NCBI GenBank assembly: GCA_023424135.1
Contig: JAFAEH010000048.1
Coordinates: forward strand, 1 to 7,259
Length of the DNA stretch: 7,259 bases
Reading direction: 5' to 3'
Source of the DNA: Actinomycetes bacterium
GTDB lineage: Bacteria > Actinomycetota > Actinomycetes > Actinomycetales > Cellulomonadaceae
Below are positions 1 through 5,697 of the stretch, in pieces (positions within the stretch are counted from its first letter, which is position 1; every line of letters starts with the position of its first letter). The notes under the pieces are model-generated. The model was not told the DNA's origin. It ran no database searches and saw only the letters and a list, made by a program, of their open reading frames with translations. The position numbers and the translations under genes are program-made.

Positions 1-65
1 CCCCGACCCACCACCCGACCTCCGGCCGCCGTCGCGCGCACCCGGACGTGACGCGGCGCCCGGCA

Positions 66-93
66 CGGGGCACCGCCGCGCCGTCGTGCCCCG
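66..93 (+). other. Inverted repeat / hairpin ahead of the permease genes
   Basis: CGGGGCAC at 66-73 is the exact reverse complement of GTGCCCCG at 86-93, with a 12-nt GC-rich loop. No T run follows, so it is not a classical intrinsic terminator. Hairpins between a solute-binding protein gene and its permease genes are known to stabilise the upstream message or reduce read-through, giving more binding protein than permease. That role here is inference, because the upstream gene is outside the window. In DNA this GC-rich some stems occur by chance. Confidence 0.4.
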
Positions 94-102
94 GCCGCCC
101 GG

Positions 103-108
103 GAAGGA
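103..108 (+). promoter_or_regulatory. Ribosome binding site of the first permease
   Basis: GAAGGA at 103-108 lies 5 nt before the ATG at 114. This selects 114 over the upstream in-frame GTG at 48, whose extension would cross the hairpin at 66-93 and has no such site. Confidence 0.65.
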
Positions 109-113
109 CCTTC

Positions 114-1070
114 ATGAGCTCCTCCACGCTCCAGGCAGCGCCGCCCAGCGCCGCGCCCGCCCCGCGCGCCTCGCGTGCGATCTCCACCGCCCGGCTGCTG
201 CCCTGGCTCCTGCTGGCCCCCAGCCTCGCCGTGCTCGCCGGCATCACCGGCTACCCGCTGGTGCGCATGCTGTGGCTGTCGGTGCACGAGTACGAGCGCG
301 CGCAGCTGCTCGGCGTGCCCGCCGAGTTCGTCGGCCTCGACAACTACGTCGCGACGCTCACCGACGAGCGGTTCTGGACCGTCACGTTCCGCAGCTTCGC
401 GTTCATGGTCGTGTGCGTCGCCCTGACCATCACGGTCGGCACGCTCGTCGCCCTGCTGCTGATGAAGCTCGGGCGGGCGATGCGTCTCGTGCTGTCCGTC
501 GGGCTGCTGCTCGCCTGGGCCATGCCGCCGCTGGCCGCGATGCTCGTGTGGGGCTGGATGTTCGACACGCAGTACGGCGTCGTGAACCACCTGCTGACCC
601 GTCTGACGGGGAACAGCTGGATGGGGCACATGTGGCTCATCGACCCGGTGTCGTTCTTCGCCGTCGCGACCCTGGTCATCGTGTGGGGCGCGATCCCGTT
701 CGTCGCGTTCACGCTCTACGCGGGGTTCACGCAGGTGCCCGGCGAGGTGCTCGAGGCCGCACAGCTCGACGGTGCGAACGCCCGTCAGCGCTTCTTCGGC
801 GTGCAGGTGCCGTACGTGCGGTCCATCTACGTCGTGCTCATCGTGCTGTCGATGATCTGGGACCTGAAGGTCTTCACGCAGATCTACGTCCTGCAGGGCA
901 TCGGCGGCATCAAGTCCGAGACCAGCACCCTCGGCGTCTACATCTACGAGATGGGCATGGCGCAGGGCCACTACGGCACCGCGAGCGCCATCGCCGTGAT
1001 CTTCACCGTCGTCATGCTCGCGATCTCCGCGTACTACGTGCGCGCGACGGTCAAGGAGGAGGAGCTGTGA
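114..1070 (+). CDS. Carbohydrate ABC transporter permease, MalF-type (CUT1)
   Basis: This is one of two inner-membrane channel subunits of a sugar importer. The product has 318 residues, usual for the family. A Pro/Ala/Ser-rich cytoplasmic tail (1-26) precedes the first membrane segment (about 28-50). The FVGLDNY motif at 72-78 is typical of MalF/UgpA-like permeases. Further segments lie near 92-116, 125-147, 180-200, 240-260 and 290-310. The EAA loop that contacts the ATPase is at 211-220 (EVLEAAQLDG), followed by the usual region ending near VQVPYVRS. The start is ATG 114, which has a Shine-Dalgarno site. The stop overlaps the next permease's GTG by 4 nt (GTGA), so the two subunits are likely translationally coupled. 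Linkage to a ROK kinase and nagB suggests an amino-sugar substrate such as N-acetylglucosamine or chitobiose, comparable to DasB or NgcF of Streptomyces. Substrate is inferred from context only. Confidence 0.93.
   Translation: MSSSTLQAAPPSAAPAPRASRAISTARLLPWLLLAPSLAVLAGITGYPLVRMLWLSVHEYERAQLLGVPAEFVGLDNYVATLTDERFWTVTFRSFAFMVVCVALTITVGTLVALLLMKLGRAMRLVLSVGLLLAWAMPPLAAMLVWGWMFDTQYGVVNHLLTRLTGNSWMGHMWLIDPVSFFAVATLVIVWGAIPFVAFTLYAGFTQVPGEVLEAAQLDGANARQRFFGVQVPYVRSIYVVLIVLSMIWDLKVFTQIYVLQGIGGIKSETSTLGVYIYEMGMAQGHYGTASAIAVIFTVVMLAISAYYVRATVKEEEL
1053..1064 (+). promoter_or_regulatory. Ribosome binding site of the second permease
   Basis: AAGGAGGAGGAG at 1053-1064 sits inside the last codons of the first permease. 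Its GGAGG core ends 7 nt before the GTG at 1067. It is among the strongest sites in the window and fixes that GTG as the start, although the frame stays open far upstream. Confidence 0.75.
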
Positions 1071-2020
1071 GCCTCGCACCCGCCGGTCCGGGAGCCACGT
1101 CGCCCGTCGTCGCCGCCCCGACACCGTCCCGCGCCCGGGCGGCCGCCCCGGCCCCCACCACCGCCGCGCGCCGTCGGACCGGTCGCCGCCGTGCAGCGTC
1201 GTTCGGCTGGGGCGTGCTCGCGGTGATCGTGTCCGCGGCCTTCGCGTTCCCCGTGTACTGGATGGTCAACTCCTCGTTGCTGCCGACCAACCTCATCTCG
1301 GGGCCGGACCTGCACCTGTGGCCGGACCAGCTGACGCTGCGCAACTACGAGACGGCGATGTTCAAGCAGGTGCGCTCGCCGTTCGTGCCCGCCCTCGGCA
1401 ACTCGTTGCAGGTGACGTTCCTCGTCCTCGTCGCGTCCATGCTGCTCGCGTTCTTCGCGTCGCTGGCCGTCACGCGGTTCCGGTTCCGCGGGCGGCGCGC
1501 GTTCGTCCTGTCGATCCTGGTGGTCCAGATGATCCCGGGCGAGGCGATGATGATCTCGATCTTCCAGATGGTCGACGCCGCGCAGCTGCTCAACACCGTC
1601 GTCGCGCTCGGCGTGGTCTACCTCGCGGGCGTCCTGCCCTTCACGATCTGGACGCTGCGGGGATTCGTCAACGGCGTGCCCGTCGAGCTGGAGGAGGCCG
1701 CGATGATCGACGGCTGCTCGCGCCCCCGCGCGTTCTGGAAGGTGACGTTCCCGCTGCTCGCGCCCGGCCTGGTCGCGACCGGCGTGTTCGCGTTCCTGCA
1801 GGCCTGGAACGAGTTCATGATGGCGCTGATCATCATGACCCGGCCCGAGTCGATGACGCTGCCGGTGTGGCTGCGCACGTTCCAGCAGGCCACCAAGACG
1901 ACCGACTGGGGGGCGCTCATGGCCGGGTCGGTGCTCGTGGCGATCCCCGTGGTGGTCTTCTTCCTCATCGTGCAGGGACGCATGACCGGTGGTCTGGTGT
2001 CCGGGGCGGTCAAGGGCTGA
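1067..2020 (+). CDS. Carbohydrate ABC transporter permease, MalG-type (CUT1)
   Basis: This is the partner channel subunit of the same sugar importer. The product has 317 residues. A Pro/Ala/Arg-rich cytoplasmic tail (about 1-43) precedes the first membrane segment, which begins at F46 and carries the FPVYWMVNSS pattern typical of MalG-like proteins. The EAA loop is at 209-216 (EEAAMIDG), followed by FWKVTFPLLAPG, the conserved region that docks onto the ATPase. The downstream AWNEFMMAL segment is also a MalG hallmark. The same frame is open back to about position 86, but that part is a shadow of the first permease; the GTG at 1067 has a strong ribosome binding site. The next gene starts 3 nt after the stop. 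No ATPase gene accompanies the pair. Actinobacterial CUT1 importers commonly share one ATPase (MsiK type) encoded elsewhere, which is the likely arrangement here. Confidence 0.93.
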   Translation: MSLAPAGPGATSPVVAAPTPSRARAAAPAPTTAARRRTGRRRAASFGWGVLAVIVSAAFAFPVYWMVNSSLLPTNLISGPDLHLWPDQLTLRNYETAMFKQVRSPFVPALGNSLQVTFLVLVASMLLAFFASLAVTRFRFRGRRAFVLSILVVQMIPGEAMMISIFQMVDAAQLLNTVVALGVVYLAGVLPFTIWTLRGFVNGVPVELEEAAMIDGCSRPRAFWKVTFPLLAPGLVATGVFAFLQAWNEFMMALIIMTRPESMTLPVWLRTFQQATKTTDWGALMAGSVLVAIPVVVFFLIVQGRMTGGLVSGAVKG

Positions 2021-2023
2021 GGC

Positions 2024-3019
2024 ATGGGCACCACGACACAGGGGGGGAGCGCGGGCGTGCCCGTCGCAGGGCACGACCCGCGAGGTCCGGGCTGGTCCGT
2101 CGGCGTCGACGTCGGCGGCACGAAGGTCATGGCGGTGCTGCTCGACCCGGACGGACGCGTCGCGCGGACGCACCGCGCGGCCACGGTGCCGGGGCCGGAC
2201 GGGCTGGTCGACGCCGTCACGACGGCGGTGCGTGCGCTGACCGGGGCGCACGGTGTGCCCGTCGACGTGCTCACGGGCACCGGGGTGGGCGTCCCGGGGG
2301 TCGTCGACCCGGTGACGGGATCGGTCGAGCACGCCGTGAACGTCGGCGTCGAGCGACCGTTCGCGTTGGCTGCGGCGGTCGCGACGGTGCTCGGGCCCCG
2401 GGCGCGCGTGCGCGTCGAGAACGACCTCAACGTCGCCGTCCTGGGGGCGGCGCACACCGTCGCACCGCGCTCGGCGCGTCGTGACCTCGCGCTCCTCGCG
2501 CTCGGCACGGGCGTCGCCGCGGGCCTGCTGCTCGACGGCACGCTGCGGCGCGGCTCGCACCGTGCCGCCGGTGAGGTCGGGCACCTGACGCTCGTGCCCG
2601 ACGGGCTGGCGTGCAAGTGCGGTCAGCGCGGCTGCGTCGAGCAGTACGCGTCGGGCTCGGCGCTCGACGCCGCGTGGCCGTCGCCCGACGGTCGTCCGGC
2701 GCCCGCGGTCGTGTTCGAGGCCGCAGCGGGCGGCGACCCGGCGGCCGTCGCCGTGCGCGACCGGTTCCTGTGGGCCGTCGCGGGAGCCGTGCGGATCCTC
2801 GTGCTGACGTGCGACGTCGACCACGTCGTCGTCGGCGGCGGTGTGAGCGCGCTCGGGGAGCCCCTGCTGCGCGGCGTGCGTGCCGCGCTCGACCGCGAGG
2901 CCGCGGCCTCGCCCTTCCTCGCGTCGCTGCGTCTCGCGCAGCGCGTCCACCTGGCGCCGACCGACGTCCCCGTCGGTGCGGTCGGTGCGGCACTCGTCGG
3001 ACGGGGGGAGGTCGTCTGA
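2024..3019 (+). CDS. ROK-family sugar kinase
   Basis: This is a cytoplasmic ATP-dependent sugar kinase, probably acting on an imported sugar or amino sugar. From ATG 2024 it has 331 residues. The phosphate-binding motif DVGGTK is at 29-34. The motif ENDLN at 132-136 carries the catalytic aspartate D134. A second glycine motif starts at G161. GEVGH at 183-187 and the cysteine motif CKCGQRGCVE at 197-206 (C197, C199, C204, with H187) form the ROK structural zinc site. There is no N-terminal helix-turn-helix, so it is a kinase and not a NagC/Mlc-type repressor. It lies 3 nt after the permease gene, and its stop overlaps the nagB start by 1 nt. N-acetylglucosamine/glucosamine kinase and glucokinase are both possible; context favours an amino sugar. 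The start is uncertain: GTG 2057 has a better-placed site and gives 320 residues. Confidence 0.9.
   Translation: MGTTTQGGSAGVPVAGHDPRGPGWSVGVDVGGTKVMAVLLDPDGRVARTHRAATVPGPDGLVDAVTTAVRALTGAHGVPVDVLTGTGVGVPGVVDPVTGSVEHAVNVGVERPFALAAAVATVLGPRARVRVENDLNVAVLGAAHTVAPRSARRDLALLALGTGVAAGLLLDGTLRRGSHRAAGEVGHLTLVPDGLACKCGQRGCVEQYASGSALDAAWPSPDGRPAPAVVFEAAAGGDPAAVAVRDRFLWAVAGAVRILVLTCDVDHVVVGGGVSALGEPLLRGVRAALDREAAASPFLASLRLAQRVHLAPTDVPVGAVGAALVGRGEVV
2045..2049 (+). promoter_or_regulatory. Possible internal ribosome binding site in the ROK kinase gene
   Basis: GGGAG at 2045-2049, at the end of a longer G run, lies 7 nt before an in-frame GTG at 2057. The annotated ATG 2024 has only AAGGG at 2012-2016, also 7 nt away. 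Starting at 2057 would put the DVGGTK motif at about residue 18, closer to the family norm, so this may be the true start. Confidence 0.3.
3003..3011 (+). promoter_or_regulatory. Ribosome binding site of nagB
   Basis: The G-rich run at 3003-3011 ends in GGAGG (3007-3011), 7 nt before the ATG at 3019. It lies inside the last codons of the kinase gene, consistent with coupled translation. Confidence 0.7.
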
Positions 3020-3801
3020 TGGAGGTCGTCATCGCACCGGGGCCCGAGCTGGCCCGGATCGCGGCGGACGCCGTGGAGCGTCTGCTGCGGGCGCGGCCCG
3101 ACGCGGTCCTGGGGCTCGCCACCGGGTCGAGCCCGCTCGCCGTGTACGACGAGCTGGCGCGCCGCCACACGCAGGCCGGGCTGTCGTTCGCGCGGGCGCG
3201 GGCGTTCATGCTGGACGAGTACGTCGGCCTGGCGGCCGACCACCCCGAGCGGTACCGCAACGTCATCGACACCGAGATCGCGTCGCGCGTCGACCTCGCA
3301 CCGGGCGCCGTGCAGGGCCCGGACGGCCTCGCGACGGACCTGCCGGCGGCCTGCGCGGCGTACGAGCAGGCGATCGTCGACGCGGGCGGTGTGGACCTGC
3401 AGATCCTCGGCATCGGCACCGACGGGCACGTCGCGTTCAACGAGCCGGGCTCGTCGCTCGCGTCGCGCACCCGCATCAAGACCCTCACGCGTCAGACCCG
3501 TGAGGACAACGCGCGGTTCTTCGGCGGCGACGTCGACGCGGTCCCGACGCACTGCCTGACGCAGGGCCTGGCGACCGTCATGGCCGCGCGTCACCTCGTG
3601 CTGCTCGCCGCGGGCCGCGGCAAGGCCGAGGCGGTCCACCAGCTCGTCGAGGGGCCGGTCAGTGCGCTGTGGCCGGCGACGGTCCTGCAGCTCCACCCGC
3701 ACGTCACCGTCCTGGTCGACGACGCGGCGGCCAGTCGCCTGCAGCTCGCGGACTACTACCGCGAGACGTACGCGGCCAAGCCCGCCTGGCAGGGCCTGTA
3801 A
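3019..3801 (+). CDS. nagB: Glucosamine-6-phosphate deaminase
   Basis: The enzyme converts glucosamine-6-phosphate to fructose-6-phosphate and ammonia, feeding amino sugars into glycolysis in the cytoplasm. It has 260 residues, against 266 in E. coli NagB. The phosphate-binding loop LATGSSP is at 33-39. LDEYVG at 65-70 carries the catalytic D66 (E. coli D72). The family signature runs from about 130 to 148 (LGIGTDGHVAFNEPG...), with D135, H137 and E142 matching E. coli D141, H143 and E148. All key residues are intact, so it should be active. The start ATG overlaps the kinase stop by 1 nt (TGATG) and has a good ribosome binding site. It is the last gene of the operon and faces the gntR gene with a 29-nt gap. 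A galactosamine-6-phosphate role (AgaI-like) is less likely given the full NagB signature. Confidence 0.95.
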   Translation: MEVVIAPGPELARIAADAVERLLRARPDAVLGLATGSSPLAVYDELARRHTQAGLSFARARAFMLDEYVGLAADHPERYRNVIDTEIASRVDLAPGAVQGPDGLATDLPAACAAYEQAIVDAGGVDLQILGIGTDGHVAFNEPGSSLASRTRIKTLTRQTREDNARFFGGDVDAVPTHCLTQGLATVMAARHLVLLAAGRGKAEAVHQLVEGPVSALWPATVLQLHPHVTVLVDDAAASRLQLADYYRETYAAKPAWQGL

Positions 3802-3806
3802 GCCGT

Positions 3807-3832
3807 CGAGCGCTCGCGGAGCCGTGCGGCTC
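3807..3832. terminator. Possible weak bidirectional terminator between convergent genes
   Basis: Two adjacent inverted repeats fill the short gap between the convergent nagB and gntR genes. One is the 10-bp palindrome CGAGCGCTCG at 3807-3816. The other is the hairpin GAGCC-GTGC-GGCTC at 3819-3832, whose right arm overlaps the gntR stop codon at 3831-3833. Neither is followed by a T run on either strand. The position suits transcription ending in both directions, but sequence support is modest. Confidence 0.4.
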
Positions 3833-4193
3833 ACTCGAGCAGGGCGCCGCGGACGAGGTCGAGTGCCTCGTCGGTCGTCAGGCCCGCCGCGCGCACGGTG
3901 CGCACGTACGCCGCGGCCGCACGGCGTGCGTCGTCGTGCGCGGGCGTGGCGCCGTCCGCGACGACGGTCCCGGTGCGCCGCCTGGTGACGACGACGCCCG
4001 CCTGCTCGAGCTCGCGGAACGCGCGCGCGACCGTGCCGGGTGCGACGCCCAGGTCGGTCGCGAGCGTACGGATCGTCGGCAGCCGGTCGCCCGGCCGCAG
4101 TCGACCGGCGGCGACGTGCGCGACGACCTGGGTGCGCACCTGCTCGTACACCGGCACGCCCGAGCCGACGTCGACCTCGACGTGGACGCTCAT
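3831..4193 (-). CDS. Short GntR-family transcriptional regulator, YtrA subfamily
   Basis: The product is 120 residues long. A winged helix-turn-helix occupies about 12-79: PVYEQVRTQV at 14-23, RPGDRLPTIRTLATDLGV at 33-50, the recognition segment APGTVARAFRELEQAG at 51-66 and the wing with TGTVV at 74-78. Only about 40 residues follow, helical and Ala/Arg-rich, too short for the UTRA, FCD or aminotransferase-like domains of other GntR subfamilies. This is the YtrA architecture. YtrA-type regulators usually repress their own operon, which often encodes membrane or ABC proteins, and that fits the gene directly upstream. The start ATG overlaps the membrane-protein stop (ATGA), so it is translationally coupled and has only a weak site of its own. 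It is unlikely to regulate the facing sugar operon, because actinobacterial amino-sugar regulators such as DasR are longer and carry a UTRA domain. The inverted repeat at 5237-5258 is its probable target. Confidence 0.9.
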   Translation of the reverse strand: MSVHVEVDVGSGVPVYEQVRTQVVAHVAAGRLRPGDRLPTIRTLATDLGVAPGTVARAFRELEQAGVVVTRRRTGTVVADGATPAHDDARRAAAAYVRTVRAAGLTTDEALDLVRGALLE

Positions 4194-5218
4194 GCGTCGG
4201 GTCCCACGGGCAGGCCGGGGTCGGCAGCCGCGGTGCCGGCGGGACCGGGCGCCGCGGTGGCGACGGGGCCCGGTGCGGCACCGACGACGGGGGACGGGAC
4301 CGGGCGGAGCGTCACGGACGCGCGGACGAGGAACACCACGGCCAGGACGATCCCGCAGACCCCGACGAGCAGACTCAGCGTCAGCGCGGTCCACCCGAGG
4401 GCGGACCCGACGGCGTCCCGCGCGGTCGTCCACACGCCGTCGACGGCCCAGCGGCTCGTCGACGCCCGTCGCAGTGCGTCGCCCGTGGCGGTGAGCATCG
4501 CGCCGAGCGTTCCGGCGAGGACCAGCTGGACCGCAGCGAGCAGACGCTGGGCGCTCGCGCGCCGCAGCCGGGTGTCGTCGTCGGCGGAGACCCCGGGGAC
4601 GGCCGGGCGGCCGGCCACGAGGTGCAGCGTGAGGGCGGCGGTGAGGATCAGCACGAGCGCGGCCGCGAGGGTCGGCACCGCGTACGGCAGCCCGGGGTAG
4701 GGGCCCGAGGTGTGGGAGGACGTCGCGTCGGGATGCAGCGTGATGCTGCGGCCGTCGTCGTCGGCGGTGAGGGACGTGACGACGAGCAGCCCCAGCAGTG
4801 CGGCCGACCAGGTGAGCGTGACGAGGACGGGGCCACGCGGTGCGACGTCGAGCGCGGTGCGGCGTACGAGCGCGGCGCGGCGGACGGCGCCCCGGGGGCG
4901 GGGCCAGGTCTGCTCACCCACGGCCGCGACGAGCAGCGCGAGCACGCCGGCGGCGGCAGGGGCGGCGCCGAGCCAGGAGCTGCGCAGGGGGACGACGAGC
5001 ACCGGCAGCGCGAGCGTGACCGCGACGAGAGTGGTCCACGCCAGCGTCGCGACGACGGCGGCGTGACGCCGGGCGCGGACGTACGTGCCGGGATCGGTCA
5101 GGACGTCGCCGACGCCCACGGCGCTGCGCGAGCGTGCGGCGAGCGCCGCGACGACGACCCCGAGCGCGACGGGAGCGGCCACCCAGACGGTGAGCAGCAG
5201 GATGGCCGTGATCCGCAT
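4190..5218 (-). CDS. Multi-pass membrane protein of unknown function, paired with GntR
   Basis: I do not recognise this family. The product has 342 residues and about seven hydrophobic segments: 3-28, 55-78, 83-101, 130-152, 179-203, 226-245 and 273-298. The first segment could be a signal anchor. Between segments 1 and 2 lies a loop with GVGDVLTDPGTYVRARRHA (35-53). A basic loop containing TWPRPRG (104-110) precedes segment 4. Residues 153-178 are polar, with His, Pro and Gly, and probably face outside. The C-terminal tail (about 302-342) is low-complexity Ala/Pro/Gly. No ATPase motif or catalytic motif is visible. The start is ATG at 5218, with GGGAGG 5 nt upstream; the frame extends further but would cross the palindrome at 5237-5258. 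It is the first gene of an operon with gntR. YtrA-type partners are often envelope-stress or export proteins, but no function can be assigned here. Confidence 0.85.
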   Translation of the reverse strand: MRITAILLLTVWVAAPVALGVVVAALAARSRSAVGVGDVLTDPGTYVRARRHAAVVATLAWTTLVAVTLALPVLVVPLRSSWLGAAPAAAGVLALLVAAVGEQTWPRPRGAVRRAALVRRTALDVAPRGPVLVTLTWSAALLGLLVVTSLTADDDGRSITLHPDATSSHTSGPYPGLPYAVPTLAAALVLILTAALTLHLVAGRPAVPGVSADDDTRLRRASAQRLLAAVQLVLAGTLGAMLTATGDALRRASTSRWAVDGVWTTARDAVGSALGWTALTLSLLVGVCGIVLAVVFLVRASVTLRPVPSPVVGAAPGPVATAAPGPAGTAAADPGLPVGPDA

Positions 5219-5223
5219 GGGTA

Positions 5224-5229
5224 CCTCCC
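5224..5229 (-). promoter_or_regulatory. Ribosome binding site of the membrane protein gene
   Basis: On the minus strand GGGAGG (5229 to 5224) lies 5 nt before the ATG whose first base is 5218. It selects this start over in-frame extensions reaching about 5296. Confidence 0.7.
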
Positions 5230-5236
5230 GTAGACA

Positions 5237-5258
5237 ATGTGTCAGTACATTGACACAT
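5237..5258. promoter_or_regulatory. Candidate GntR operator (perfect 8-bp inverted repeat)
   Basis: ATGTGTCA at 5237-5244 and TGACACAT at 5251-5258 are exact reverse complements separated by 6 nt. The site is AT-rich compared with everything around it and lies 19-40 nt upstream of the membrane-protein start, where a repressor would block that promoter. The spaced GTGTCA/TGACAC half-sites resemble the operators known for YtrA-type GntR proteins in general form. A looser GTGTCA is seen again at 5290-5295. Autoregulation by the GntR encoded in the same operon is inferred. I could not assign a clear -35/-10 pair for the leftward promoter. Confidence 0.7.
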
Positions 5259-5306
5259 CTCGCATCCGGTGTCCACCTGCCCCCCGTCGGTGTCACAGGG
5301 GCGACG

Positions 5307-5312
5307 TACGAT
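5307..5312 (+). promoter_or_regulatory. Probable -10 element of a leaderless promoter for the DUF3039 gene
   Basis: TACGAT at 5307-5312 fits the actinobacterial -10 pattern TANNNT. Transcription would begin about 7-8 nt downstream, at or one base before the ATG at 5320. No Shine-Dalgarno sequence precedes that ATG, as expected for a leaderless message. The -35 region is weak: nothing close to TTGACA lies at the right distance, and the TTGACA at 5250-5255 is too far away and sits inside the palindrome. Confidence 0.5.
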
Positions 5313-5319
5313 GTCCGTC

Positions 5320-5697
5320 ATGACCGAGCCGAACCCGCCTGCCGGACCCGACGACCCGTTCGGCCCGCAGGGCGGCACGTCGGTCCTCGAGCGCACGGAG
5401 ACCCACGAGCAGGTCGAGCCGGGCGACCACGAGCGCTTCGCGCACTACGTGCGCAAGGAGAAGATCATGGAGTCCGCGATGTCCGGCAAGCCGGTCGTCG
5501 CGCTCTGCGGCAAGGTCTGGGTCCCCGGGCGGGACCCGAACAAGTTCCCCGTGTGCCCCGTGTGCAAGGAGATCTACGAGGGGTTGCGCGAGCCGCAGGA
5601 CGGCGGCGACGGCGACCAGGCCTCCGGCGGTGGCGGACGCGGCTTCTTCGGGTTCGGCCGCGGCAAGGGCTCCGGCTCCGGCTCGGGCGGCGCGTGA
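5320..5697 (+). CDS. DUF3039 family protein
   Basis: This is a small actinobacterial protein of unknown function, 125 residues from ATG 5320. The Pro/Gly-rich N-terminus (1-20) is followed by the conserved core at about 40-89, which includes HYVRKEKIMESAM (42-54), GKPVVALCGKVWVPGRDPNK (56-75) and CPVCKEIYEGL (79-89). C63, C79 and C82, perhaps with H42, could form a zinc-binding site; this is inferred from spacing and not documented. The tail (about 95-125) is Gly/Ser-rich with FFGFGRGKG and looks disordered. Start choice: ATG 5311 and GTG 5269 are also in frame, but 5320 fits the -10 element at 5307-5312 as a leaderless start. Its stop overlaps the helicase GTG (GTGA), and this pairing is a familiar arrangement in actinobacteria, suggesting a shared role in nucleic-acid metabolism. 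Confidence 0.88.
   Translation: MTEPNPPAGPDDPFGPQGGTSVLERTETHEQVEPGDHERFAHYVRKEKIMESAMSGKPVVALCGKVWVPGRDPNKFPVCPVCKEIYEGLREPQDGGDGDQASGGGGRGFFGFGRGKGSGSGSGGA

Larger units (their letters stand above)
1..113. other. Upstream non-coding stretch before the first permease
   Basis: No convincing gene is visible here. One reading frame is open from position 1 to a TGA at 49-51, but its Pro/Arg/Thr/Ala composition does not resemble the end of a solute-binding protein, so it is probably untranslated. The stretch holds a hairpin (66-93) and the ribosome binding site of the first permease (103-108). In CUT1 operons the solute-binding protein gene usually lies directly upstream, so this is probably the gap between that gene and the permeases; that is inference. 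Confidence 0.5.

Noticed and set aside
1..51. Possible C-terminal tail of an upstream gene ending at TGA 49-51
   Set aside because: Only 16 Pro/Arg/Thr/Ala-rich codons are available, with no resemblance to a solute-binding protein end; cannot be supported.
48..113. N-terminal extension of the first permease from GTG 48
   Set aside because: No Shine-Dalgarno sequence at 48, it crosses a hairpin, and ATG 114 has GAAGGA at the right spacing.
86..1066. Upstream extension of the second permease frame
   Set aside because: It is the shifted shadow of the first permease, Arg/Ala/His-rich with no membrane segments. The true start is GTG 1067 with a strong ribosome binding site.
1034..2950. A 638-codon open frame on the minus strand opposite permease 2, the ROK kinase and part of permease 1
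   Set aside because: Composition is Arg/Asp/His/Gly-rich with no motifs, and the plus strand carries unmistakable protein families. It is a high-GC antisense artefact, like those at 2623-4281 and 5574-6968 on the minus strand.
3807..3816. GAGCGCTC core resembling a CebR-type LacI operator
   Set aside because: It lies after the nagB stop, not in a promoter, and the flanks do not match the TGGGAGCGCTCCCA consensus. The same core occurs inside the helicase gene at 5853-5860, so it is a chance GC-rich palindrome.
3831..4193. GntR as the regulator of the adjacent amino-sugar operon
   Set aside because: It is a short YtrA-type protein without a UTRA sugar-phosphate domain, is transcribed convergently with nagB, and has a good candidate operator at its own operon instead.
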